Below are positions 11,210 to 22,513 of a stretch of 64,000 nucleotides of DNA, one piece after another (within the stretch, counting starts at the first letter, position 1; the number at the start of each line of letters is the position of its first letter). The notes beneath the pieces were generated by a model, which was not told the DNA's origin, searched no databases, and saw only the letters and a program-made list of their open reading frames with translations. Position numbers and translations under genes: made by a program. The stretch is taken from contig CAJNYU010000714.1 in the NCBI GenBank assembly GCA_905331475.1, positions 46,018 through 110,017 of the forward strand, given 5' to 3'. The DNA comes from Rotaria socialis (Eukaryota; Rotifera; Eurotatoria; Philodinida; Philodinidae).

Positions 11210-14008
11210 AAGACAACAACAATATAAACGACAGCAATGCCATAGAAATTTTGTTTTTCATTTGTTGTTGTTGTTTTGTATTATTCGATCCAAAAATTTA
11301 AGAAGAAATTAAAGAAAAAAACGCCCGATAAACGAAAAACGTTTATGAATATTTAATTGAATTATTTTATTTTTGTTGATGTCATTTATTAGCATATTGG
11401 ATATATGATAAGATCCAATTTTAAATGAACACAAAAATCAGATATGTCTCTACTGACTAGATAAATTAAAAAATTGAAACTTAATCTCTTTGTTAGTCAT
11501 GAGAAAACATATTATTATTAGAACGATACCCAATGATAGGGTCAAGTCTTACGGATAATAAAAAAAAATCGTACCTGTATTATTTCTAATATAAAATTGA
11601 AACTGTTCAATAATAATATTATGATTCATTGGCTCGGTAAAGCATGAGTATTTTTCTTGTTGCTAAAACATTCTTATATTGACGATATATCAAGGAAAAA
11701 ATGATTATGCTATTGCAAATGAAGCGTTTAGCCATTTATTGTTAGTAATTTATAAGAATGCTTCCATGTCAGTTTATACATCTAAAACTATTCAGTTATA
11801 ACACCCATTAGAGTCAATTTAACTATTAATCATCGATATTGAAATCAATTTCATCCGCCAATACTTATATAATGATGTACAGAAAAGATTTGAATTATTT
11901 CGTTTTTCTTCATTTTAAAAGCAGTGGAAAATTATCATAGGACAATTCAAACTATATAATGTACATAGAAAGTTTTTGATTATTTTGTCTATGGTTTATA
12001 AAATTAGTCTAGTAATAAATTTTACTAAGGAAGCATTCTCCTAACATTCAAGTGACTATATTCATGATATAACCAATTTAATTTACGATTGATAACTAAG
12101 ACAGTTATTCATTGACAGTATAAATTTTGATGATGGCATCGAACAGAAATTCCATACAAAATATTCATCTGGAGATTGTTTTTCTTATTAACATAATCCT
12201 CGAGAAACAGCCAATTTTTGTAAAAAAACAGACACATCTTGAGATAAGCATACAGCAGCTCGTCTTATAGCTCTTGGATTTCAACAAGAATAGGTTGCTG
12301 AGTAAACAAGAAGTTGTCCCTAGACAACTATACCTATATAAATTTCAGCTACTCAGGATCATGTTTTAAATGAAGCAGTATCCTGCTTAGTCGAACTGAT
12401 ATAAACAGAATATAGTTGATAATTAAAATCTTGAAGTCGACGCGTATTTCTTTTTTTTTTAGAGACGTTCCAACGAAGTACGAGTGATTGTTTGAATCAT
12501 CGTCTAAATTCTAAGTCAAAATTACGACAGAAGTGAATGATAAAGAAATATTTTCTTTCAAGAAGATCAAGACTCGCAACATAGAATACCAATTGTATCA
12601 GGTATTAAAAGAAAAATTACAAGAAGATTTCTGAAGTTTTAGCTTCTAAAAAATGGATTGACCAAAGAATGAATAAAACTTGATTAATGAAATTTCCCAT
12701 TTATTTGGCTATGGGATAATTAAGGATAGAAACTAAATAAATGATAGTTTAATAATCATGTTGATTCTTGTTGTTAAATTCATGTGGGATCTTACTGTGT
12801 TTTAGTTTCGATCATACATATGAAATAATATTAATCGATTTCAGAATTTCAATTATTGGATTTGTTAAATTGATACTAGTTTGAATAAAAGACACAAAAA
12901 TCACCGAATAGTCTCTAATGCTAAACATCATCTAACATAATTGAAGCTGAAATAAATGTAATTGTCTAAGACTCACTCTTTATTAACATAGAAATTGATT
13001 TTTTGATCTATTCTCAGATATTATTGGATAGTTTTTCTAGCCATGATGTCAATGATAAGTTGCTTGAGTTATCTAGTTCGAATGCTAATACGTAAGTTTA
13101 ACAGCAAATTCTAAGAACAATGGGTTCCATCGTGTAATTATAATTCACGAACATTTAACTGGAGAAGGTTAGACGATAAGCATCAAGAGTCAATGTTGAA
13201 GCGGCACTTGATATAATCCTATTGAATATCTATGCCAAAACGTTTCTTCTGGCAAGTACGGAAAGCAAGAATGTTTCGGTTGATCTTGTTTACTCAAAAG
13301 ATAGCTACATTCTCCTCAGGATTAAGAAAAAAAAAGATTTTCGTAATCTTCATGATTAAACTAATCATTTCTTTTAGATAAATTTACAGAAGACTTTTAT
13401 ATTCGGATTTCTTGAAGTTTCTATAAATGAATTGAAAACTACGATAAGAAAATCTCTTTCATATGCGACTGATATGAATACTATAGGTTGAAGTGTATGC
13501 AAAAAAACACTTTTGCCCGTACGACAGCGCTATTTTTCATGAAGGCTACCTGAAAGTCTTCTCAGTATTGAAGATCAAAGTTCGAAATGGTAGGATAACA
13601 TTGATATATCATACTTTTATGAAAATTGACAGTTCATTTCATTTAATTTATTGATATCATAGTTACTGTTTTGGTTTGATAATAAAATCTTGATAATGTA
13701 CAAAAATCAATCGGTTATTTTTAACAAATAAAACATTCTTGTTTTTCTTTCATACGCACCGGCATTAATAATATTATAATATTTTTCGTTCATAAATCAC
13801 TCACTATCTAGCTATTTTCCAAAAAAAAAAACAAAATTGCACAGGATATATATAAAAAAAACTAACAAGAAAAAATATATGGAATGGCATTTGCAAGAAA
13901 GAAAAGAATTAATTTCTATATCACATGAAACGAAAAGAGGCATGTCTATTTATTTTAAATGGATATTCGCATTAGTTTGTTGGCGTCCTTTTCAAGTGGA
14001 TTGATATG
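11210..14008. other. Intergenic, mostly featureless, one possible gene relic
   Basis: About 2.8 kb of AT-rich sequence. Apart from the candidate relic listed separately (12249-13359) I see no exons, tRNAs or bounded repeats. A TTTATT at 13949-13954 is an AATAAA on the minus strand, 55 bases beyond the stop of the SLC30-like gene, and is its likely polyadenylation signal. Confidence 0.5.
12249..13359 (+). pseudogene. Possible decayed UBA-domain gene
   Basis: Two separated stretches resemble halves of ubiquitin-associated (UBA) helices. At 12249-12290 the frame reads HTAARLIALGFQQE and then hits stops. At 13180-13359 a 59-codon open stretch begins ASRVNVEAALDIIL. The LGF motif and the VEAALDIIL third-helix pattern are UBA-like. 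They lie in different frames with stops between, so any gene here is broken. Chance resemblance is a real alternative. Confidence 0.2.
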
Positions 14009-16021
14009 TCAATCAATCTGTGATTGATTCGTCACATTATCATTATCTTCTGATGTCGATTGATGACCACGATTTCTTCGCCGAGTACCATATGCACATT
14101 TGTTTATGTTTCCACCGGTTTCACTATATTCAAATTGTACAGTAAAATGACGTATGCAATGTGTTGCAAGTATTCGTTGTAATTGACGTCCAAATAAATC
14201 TGTACATGTACTTAATAGTAGATCTTCATCGCATACAACATGTAGTGTTGCAAAGACATCTCGAGCTGTTGCTCTAAAAATAAACGAAGAAAATGGCTGC
14301 TCGTGTAGACAACAAAAAAACAACAACAACCGCAAGTATAATGCATACCTCCAAACATGAACACTATGTACAGCGCGTATTTGTGGTATTGTTTTCATTA
14401 TTGTTTGAATTAATTGTCCAGTGTCTATACCCGATGGTACAGCTTCAACAAGAATATGGCCCAGAGACCAAATGACAGGTATAGCTTTAATACCAATGAT
14501 AACTACCATAACTAATGTTAATGATGGATCAATGTATTGTAACCATAGATTAATGTTTTTACCGCTTTTATCTTCTTGTGGAATAAATTTAATTAATAGG
14601 CCAGATAATAATACGATTGAGGATTCAAGAAGAACTGCCTGCATAAAACAAAAATATTGAAAATTAAAGAAGACTATTTTTTTTTGAGTTTTTCTTATGC
14701 GACGATTGAACTATAGGGAAATGACGAGTGTTTAAAAGTCTTTTTACTGCATAGCCAGTATTCGCTGCTCAATATAATTGATTTTAATCATAAAAACATC
14801 CGGTTCATTCCTGTATTCAAGAGAAACAATGGGTTTTCTTTTCTATTCAAGTTATTGTTACGCATAAGAAGTAATCAATACAAAATTTGTCAGATCCAAT
14901 AGATTTATTGTGAAGAACCTAAGAATTTCCCTCTATTATTATTATTATTTTTCTATATATATAGATATATATATTTACCAATGAATGTAAACAAAGAGCA
15001 TGTAAAGTTGCAAAGACACGTGATTTTTGAAATTCATCTTCAAGAACTAAATCATCATGATCAAGAAAAGATGTTGATGATATTATCGAGTCACCGCTTC
15101 TACTTCTCGTTCGTTTAAATTCAACAGATACACGGCCAGGTACACGCAATTGTTTCTCACCAGCATCAGTAATATGCTCTTCTGTAAATGAAGAAGCTAT
15201 GTCGGAAGCAATAAATGCATTTTGATAGGTATCATTTAACGATGACAGAATTAAATTTGGTTTTGGTTGAATTTTTTGTTCGATATTATTATTATTATTG
15301 TTGTTATTATAGATATTTGATGGTGATTCGGTAACAATTAATTCAGGAATAACAATAGGTTGTGAATTTGATACACTTGTTTGTCGCATGAATGGATCTT
15401 GTGTAGTTTCATTACTCGCATCAAGGCTACGTAAAGTTGTATAAACACTACGAACAAAATCGTTTTTCTTTTGTTTAACGATTTCATGTCCTATGTTATG
15501 ATCATGATCGAAACCACGAAATAAAACTAGTCCCAATAAACCGATGAATACGCCAACTGAACCTAAACGAATCATGACTACTGCATCTTTGATATGATTT
15601 GGATTAATTAATTTATTAACAGCATCGACTATAATAGAAAGTGATAGTGATACAAGTAGAACTTCTTGTAATAGACCAGCAAGTATTTCTAATCGTGCCC
15701 ATCTTGATAAAAAGAAAGAAAAAAAGAAATAACAATATCTAAATAAATTATTCTACAGTGAGCGTGTTTATACCCAAAAGTATTTTTCGAGTGTAGACGT
15801 TCAGCTTTAGCATAACGTAATGCAATTAATGAGCCAACTAATGCAATGCCTTCAGCAAATGAAAAAAGTCCATCGGCAATAAGCAATTGGGATCGAACAC
15901 GAATTCCATATATTACTTCAGTTATTGCTATGCCAACAGTTAATATAAGCATAATTACCATTCGACCTGTTTTTGATTTTAACATTCGAAGACACCAGTG
16001 TAAACGATGCCATGCCATCAT
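14009..16021 (-). CDS. SLC30/CDF-family cation transporter with non-canonical metal site
   Basis: Four exons in coding order: 16021-15774, 15702-14979, 14638-14349 and 14273-14009, giving 508 residues. Six membrane segments, the family signature KNTFGWARLEILAG, a C-terminal HSVHVWR and a cytoplasmic ferredoxin-like domain identify a cation diffusion facilitator, closest in layout to ZnT1/ZnT10. These proteins export Zn or Mn from the cytosol by proton exchange. The HxxxD pair of TM2 is replaced (FSFAE), and the TM5 HxxxD reads HSLAV, so three of the four usual ligands are missing. The loop between TM4 and TM5, normally His-rich in zinc members, is about 150 residues, with only a short HDHN cluster, an Asn run encoded by an ATT repeat, and Ser/Arg stretches. 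Metal specificity is therefore unclear. An AATAAA lies 55 bases past the stop. Confidence 0.82.
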
Positions 16022-18615
16022 CAACTTGTAATTTGTTTTTAATGTTGGTCTTTTTCTTGTTGTAGTTACTTACTTACAAACGAATAAAAACAAAAATCAT
16101 CGTCTCTTTTGGTAATACAGACTAGACAAAAATATTGCGAACAGAACAGTTATGTTCATTACTCTGGAATTTTAACGATATATGAATTTATAATTAAAAA
16201 GAACTTAAATGCACATAAATAGAACAATCCTGCTGGGCACTATATATAGTCATGGCTTATTCCACAGAAAAAAGCATCATTGGAAAAAATAGTAATCTAT
16301 GCGAACTACCAACCAGATGAAAAGATTATTTATTTTCATAGTGATATGAAGTACAATAAATGAATTCATCAACATTAATTACTTATTTTTGCTATGTTAG
16401 AAATGATACAGTTAACAGTGAGATAAAGCAAATGTGAAACGGACCGATAAATATTTAAATAGACTAGAACGATGTTTACCCTATCTATATGATGAAATCA
16501 TATAGCAAGTAATCATTTTAATGGAATAGTATTTACACATTCATTTTCATCTAAAATTGTAGTTATTAGAAAAGAATATTTTTTGTCATATTTTTGTGGG
16601 TTCATCATTTGAAGTGTAAATAGTGCGATAAAGAATCGAGTGCTTTCATGATGTGAGCATAAGTAATTATTTTGCCTAGGCAGACCAGAGAATTCTCACG
16701 TCGTGCTAAGAATAGAAAATGTTGGGAAAATTTAAAGTGCATATCTCTCTTTTTAACGAATGCTACTGATAAAAAAAATGTACCTAGTATATGGTAACTG
16801 AAAAACTAAATACATGATTAGCTTACTGATATAGTTTCTAAGTAAATACTTGATTAATAAGTAAAAAAATCAATTCAAAAGTGATTCTATTAGAGAATGA
16901 ATGGCTAATTTTGTTTTACTAGAAGTACTTTTTTTTATCTTATGAATTGCAATCAAATAACCGTAAATTCTACTTAGAATTTCTATGATAGATGGTCGAA
17001 AAAAACCAACAAACCTTGAAATATAAAGAAGATCTAATATATATTTATATATATATGCATATCTTAAAATTAAAACTGAATATTTTATGAAGTCTACTAT
17101 TTACATTTAATTATAATAAATTATTATTAACTATTTGAACTATTCAATATATTATTCTATTGAACAATTTCTGTGCTGTGCTGTGATATGAAAAAAATGG
17201 ACGGAATGGAAAGGAGAAAATTATTTTTACTATCGCACGTTTTTGCTCGTTTGACGTCTAATGTCGATGCGTTGAAAATCTTCGCTTTTGCTTTCTCGAC
17301 GCCATTCAATCATCGATGCTAATATACGAATTATGTTGCAGCTTTTCTGCTTTTGCGCGATCTCTACCACTCTATTTCAGCGTGTGCTTCTATGCATTTT
17401 TATTCTGCTTGATGCTATCGATTGACTGTGGTGTTTTCATTCGCCATCCAGTCATCGATGTATACGAATTAATCTATCTCTTTTCTCTACGCTATTTCTT
17501 ACTGTATAACGCACCCGGAAATGCAATGACTTGTCCATCCGACCGTCTATTTAATATATAATCAAATTGAACGAAAAAAAAACGATTAAACCACTTTTTG
17601 CTATGCTTGCCATTATCACTTATTCACTTTAGTATAACTTTTTCCTTCTCATTGATAATATGTGATGCATTTAATGTCATTCAAAACAATCATCACGCAC
17701 AAAAATGAAATGAAACAAACATATCTCTTAAAAATTGCTTGTAGGATAATGCCAGCAATAGTTGTGTTCCATTTTCGAATATGCATTATTCTCTCAACTA
17801 TATTATCGATAAGGATATATAATTTTTTATTGGTTATACTTTATCATGATAAATTTGTCTTCGAAAAGAGAGCAAGTATTTTATCTTCTGGAAAGAAAAA
17901 CAAAATAAGTTGAAGGATCAGGGAATATCCGGTTTGTTTTTGTTAGTAAGATAAACACATACGAGAAATAGTAAACAAAAAAAAACATCAAGAAAAAAAC
18001 TACTCGTTAAAATAAAACGAGAAAAATATTTTTTCTCTAAATATTATTTGTACTGGCTGATTCCATTGAAAAAAAATTATTTGAGAATGATATAATTTAC
18101 ACTTTAAACAGGGGCAGTAACACGGTTAATTATAATATGGTAGTAACAGTCAAAGATCCTCATCGAATATGCATATGCAATAGAAATACGATCATAAAAA
18201 TATCTTCGTTTTTGTTACTTACTTTTCTAGACGAGAGAAAGTGTACATCCAATAATAGAATAAGTTTCAAGTAATGATAGTTTCTCGAGCTTTATTTTAA
18301 AATATTTCTCTTAAATATAGTAAATGTAAAGTATCTTTAAAATGAAGAGAAACAGAAAGGAAGAATTATGCTCGAAAAAAATCGACCTTGAAAAAGACTT
18401 GTTTTTTCCGTTGCACTACAATGCTGGTAGGTTCGTTTTTAAATATTTTTTGTTTCATCCCTTATTCTTTCTGCTTTTGCCATGCATTAAAAATTAACAA
18501 TATATTGGCATACTTGTTACATCTACCTGATACACAGTAGATGTAAAGAAGTGAATAGATGACTTGATTGCATCAAATACTGCCATTGAAAGTTATTTTC
18601 TATAACCAATCTAAC

Positions 18616-18918
18616 CAGGGGCGGCGCAGCGTCATTAACCTAGGTGAGGCTCATAATGTTTTTTTTTCTACCGTGGAATTTTATGAAAGCATCAAGTAGA
18701 AAATAAATCTTTTTTTCTATTGAACTTCAGTAAAAATAAAAATGTTCAGTATAAGACAAATGATTGGAAAATACCAAAAAGACTTTTCTTTGTTCCTGCT
18801 TTGATGCAAAAATAAAAACTAACAATATTCAGTACCAAAGCAAGCTAGGCTGAGCCTCATCTTGTGAAATCTAGGCGAGGCTCAAGTCTCATGGATCTCA
18901 ATGGCGACGGAGCCACTG
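18616..18918. mobile_element. Non-autonomous hAT-like element (MITE), 303 bp
   Basis: The left end reads CAGGGGCGGCGCAGC and the right end, reverse-complemented, CAGTGGCTCCGTCGCC: both are typical hAT terminal sequences starting CAG-GGC. The flanks show an 8-bp target duplication with one mismatch: AATCTAAC at 18608-18615 and AGTCTAAC at 18919-18926. Inside are repeated and inverted copies of a GAGGCTCA motif (for example ctaggtgaggctca, and ctaggcgaggctca near 18880). There is no coding capacity, so it would need a transposase supplied from elsewhere. Confidence 0.75.
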
Positions 18919-18996
18919 AGTCTAACATGAACAAGTGTAAGAGCACGAAGAGTATGTGAGCGTTTATTTTATTAGAACTCAGCTAATATATATGAC

Positions 18997-19026
18997 TTAT
19001 TATTATTATTATTATTATTATTATTA
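18997..19026. repeat. (TTA)n microsatellite
   Basis: About ten uninterrupted TTA units in intergenic sequence just right of the hAT-like element. Confidence 0.9.
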
Positions 19027-19708
19027 GTGTATAGTTGTAGTTAATTAGTTTCATTGAAAACGTATACATAATAAAAGATAAGATGTAATAGATATTTTTT
19101 GAATTTTAACATTATTGCAGTCGAATTAATATTCTCGTCATGAATATATCGACATACTTATATTTGAATGTACGTGAACGAATTTGTTTTTCTTTCTAAA
19201 TATGTACATTCATTTAAAAACATCAATGCAAATTTTCTTGTGAATACTTGCATATTTCATAGATTCTAATCTTTTCATTTACGCTATAGATTTATTGCAC
19301 TCAATAATACAGTGAAAACATGATTTCTCAAGAGATTCATATTTGCACAGTCATTAAAAGTCACTAATATATACTTATGCATAAGTTTTGTTTTCTTATG
19401 AAATCTGCTAGAAAATATAATGATCGATATTGTTTACCGGAAATGACATATATGTACATAACAGAAAAAGATTTATCATAATTATCCATCATTTTTCTTA
19501 ACATTTCTTATTTTTCATCAATGAAAAATTATATTATGAACAGAACTAATTATTTCATATAAATGACAAAATTCCTATGCATGTCATTCTTCATATATTA
19601 TTCTACAAAAAAATCACATGCTTTATTTTTCTCATAATTAAATTTGCTTTTCATGAATATTTATTTGAAAAATAAAAAGCAGTTACTTTTAGCAGAAAAT
19701 ATTAGGCT

Positions 19709-21224
19709 TTATGATGTTTTCATTTGATCAATAGTTAAAGTAATATTATCAAAATGACATTTAATATAATCTTCAGGTGTTTCAACACCGAAATCGATTT
19801 GAATACGTCTCGTATGTGCTCGTAAAAGATGTCGAGGTCCACCGTATGGACCCATTGATTTCTCATTGTATGGTTCTATAACTTTTTCAATTTCTAAAAT
19901 ATAGACGAAAATAAAAGTATGAATTTAAAAACTACAAGACTTCTTTCTGTTTTACTTCGATAAATTATTGATTCGTGTAAAATATTATCAGAACGATACA
20001 TATGAATTTGAAAATAAGATTTATCACAACTAGCAAAACTCATAAAAGAAATTGCAGCATTATGTGTATCAATCAGTATCGAATATGAAGATAGAAGGAT
20101 ATCTTGATAAACACGTGTTTTACCTAAAATAACAAATGAACAGTTGCCCCAATTAGTTGCGTTCATTGTTTCATTTTCATTAGTTATATTTTCAAATTTT
20201 TCAGCCGACAACATGGTATTAGGATCAATTGTTATCCATGTTGTTTGTTCATTAAGAAAACACTATTTAGAGAGAGAAAAAGAAAGACCCTCGAGTGAAT
20301 GGCTCGATAATTGTTTACCTCCATTTCAGCATTTCCATTGACAATTAAATTTTCTCCCGGCGTTAATGATCCAAAAGACCCATTTGGAAATCGTGCATGA
20401 AAATAATGATTTTTAATAGTTGAAACTTGTTTTCCTTCTAACTGATCATTCGTTAATTTAGCTTGATATAAATCAGAATTTGAAAAATGATTTCCTTGAA
20501 CAATATCAGCTTGAAGAAAATCTGTTTGAATAAGAGAAGCTCCATGAAAATTATTGTTGATAACTATCGTTTGTATAAAATAGCTATGATCAAGTTTTGC
20601 GTCTATGAATGAGGCAGCGCGAAGCGTTGAATTAATAAATCGAGCATTCATGAGATATGTATAATCGAAATTAGCTGATGTCAAGTGACAATTAATAAAT
20701 TTAGCATTTGACCATAATACGCCCTTTATATTAAAACGATGAAAATTATGTGGACATGTTAATTCAACATTGTTTAAATCAGCTCCATATAGATTTAATT
20801 GATTATTTTGAATAAGATTTCTTTCATATAAAAATAAGAGAATGTCTTTTTTTCGTTTAACTTCTAAATCTCTTAATATCATCAATGTTTTTGATTGTAT
20901 ATGAAGAAGAAATTTTTCATCAGTATGATTATTTCCAGTTATTTGTAAAAATGTACTTGATATATCTTGAATATATGTATCGAATAGTAATTGTTGTCGT
21001 TGATTAAACTCATCTTGTTGTTTACGTTTATATTCTTCGTTAAATAATGACTCCTTTTGTAAAGTATAGACTATTGAAAAGTTAATAAGTATTAGCAGAA
21101 TCAATGCAGATATGATAACTTTACAGCAGCGCAAACGCATTCGTGGAGTATTCGATGTTGAATTGTTATCTAATGAAGTAATTGGAATAATTTGTGCTGG
21201 TGGTGACCAACGACGCATTAACAT
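19709..21224 (-). CDS. Pentapeptide-repeat single-pass membrane protein
   Basis: Three exons in coding order: 21224-20319, 20262-19956 and 19893-19709, giving 465 residues. Residues about 35-55 form a signal anchor (VIISALILLILINFSIVYTL), preceded by a basic RMRLRCCK stretch. A Glu/Lys/Gln-rich segment follows, likely helical. From about residue 145 to 255 pentapeptide repeats of the A(D/N)LxX type appear (LYGADLNNVEL, SNAKF, TSANF, MNARF, DAKLDHSYF, YQAKL), which build a right-handed quadrilateral beta-helix. The C-terminal third starts ENLIVNGNAEME, a pattern often seen at the start of galactose-binding-like beta-sandwich domains; sequons are present. The function is unknown. Such proteins are, to my knowledge, frequent in bdelloids and may derive from bacteria, but introns show it is now a host-type gene. 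Confidence 0.78.
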
Positions 21225-22513
21225 ACAAGTTTTCCTTGCTCAATGAATGATAATCAAATGAGCCAAACTGTTGGTAATACCTGATTCATATATATATATA
21301 CGTTTATGCGGTGATATTAGTAACAAGTTCAAATATTCTCTCCTATGATTTATGAGCACGTATTTAATTGGCATGGTCTTAACACGTCAGATTTTTTCCC
21401 TGCTGGTATATTTATTGGTATCTGCTCTTTTTCTCACAATTAATACAATAAACACAAGATAAAAAGAGATTTTCATACTGTTGTTCAAAGCAAAGAAGAA
21501 AAACAAGAAAACAAATTATAATGATTATATATAAATCTAGTAAAAGTGAAAATAAAACAAAAGCTTGCATACGATACCACAAACTGAGTGCAATATTTTA
21601 GTTTTGGTACTGAGTAGTTCATGTAAATATTTTATTAGGAAAAAAGATTCTTGTAATATTTAATTAGGAAAAACGATTCTTGCAATATTTAATTAGGAAA
21701 AAAGATTCTTGTAATTTTTAATTAGGAAAAAAGATTCTTGTAATATTTAATTAGGAAAAAAAATTCTTGTAATTTTTAATTAGGAGAAAAGATTCTTGTA
21801 ATATTTAATTAGGAAAAAAGATTCTTGTAATTTTTAATATGAGCATACTCTTTTATTTTCTTAAACTTTATGTTGATAAAAGAAAACTATGTCATGTTTC
21901 TAAAAATATCTCTTCCCAAGTTCTACGAAAAGCAAATGATTTCATATCAAGTGAAGTAGGCTATTTTCTTTTGTAGTTTATAATTATTCTTTGATACTGA
22001 AAAATAATATAAATATAGAATTCATCTATTTTCATTTCATTGTTAAAAATGAATTAGAAAATAAGATAGAAAGAAAAGTGTTTTTGTTTGCTGGTACTTA
22101 AAAATGGTTTTAAGTTATGCCATTTGTTTTTGAGTAAAACATGAGGGAGATTTTCTTAATTATTTATTAATATTAAACTAAGTGAAAGAACAGGTTTAAC
22201 TCAAGCAATCTATGATTTCAACGATTTTATTAATATAAGAACGAGAATATATGAATTTTTTCGCACTAACTTTGTCGCAGTGCATTTGCTGCAATTTTCA
22301 TTAGTCAGTACGGCAAAATTCATAGTATTTCAAGGAAGCCATATTAGTTGTATCAAAATTTTCAAAACTCTAATATAATTCTACGTGAAGAACAAAAAGA
22401 AATAAGCGTCTGCAAAACAAAAAGAACAGAAAAAAACAGTAGTTTCATTGATGTGTAAGCCATAACATTTATCACTCTGTTTATTAGAAGGAATAATAAG
22501 ATTGAATTGTTAA
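21225..22513. other. Intergenic with a 29-bp minisatellite
   Basis: About 1.3 kb lies between the ends of two minus-strand genes. The only clear structure is the tandem repeat at 21636-21838. The left part holds the promoter side of the pentapeptide-repeat gene. Confidence 0.55.
21636..21838. repeat. 29-bp tandem repeat, 7 copies
   Basis: Seven head-to-tail copies of a unit beginning TAGGAAAAAAGATTCTTGTA, start points exactly 29 bases apart (21636, 21665, 21694, 21723, 21752, 21781, 21810). Copies alternate between an ATATTT and an ATTTTT ending from copy 2 onward, so a 58-bp higher-order unit is visible. Confidence 0.95.

Larger units (their letters stand above)
16022..19708. other. Intergenic; contains a hAT-type MITE and a TTA microsatellite
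   Basis: About 3.7 kb without a convincing gene. Open frames such as 17316-17561 are hydrophobic but lack any domain or splice context. A (TTA)n tract runs at 18997-19026. The transposon-like element at 18616-18918 is listed separately. Confidence 0.5.

Noticed and set aside
17316..17561. Hydrophobic plus-strand frame of 81 codons
   Set aside because: No family, no splice structure; composition follows pyrimidine-rich DNA.
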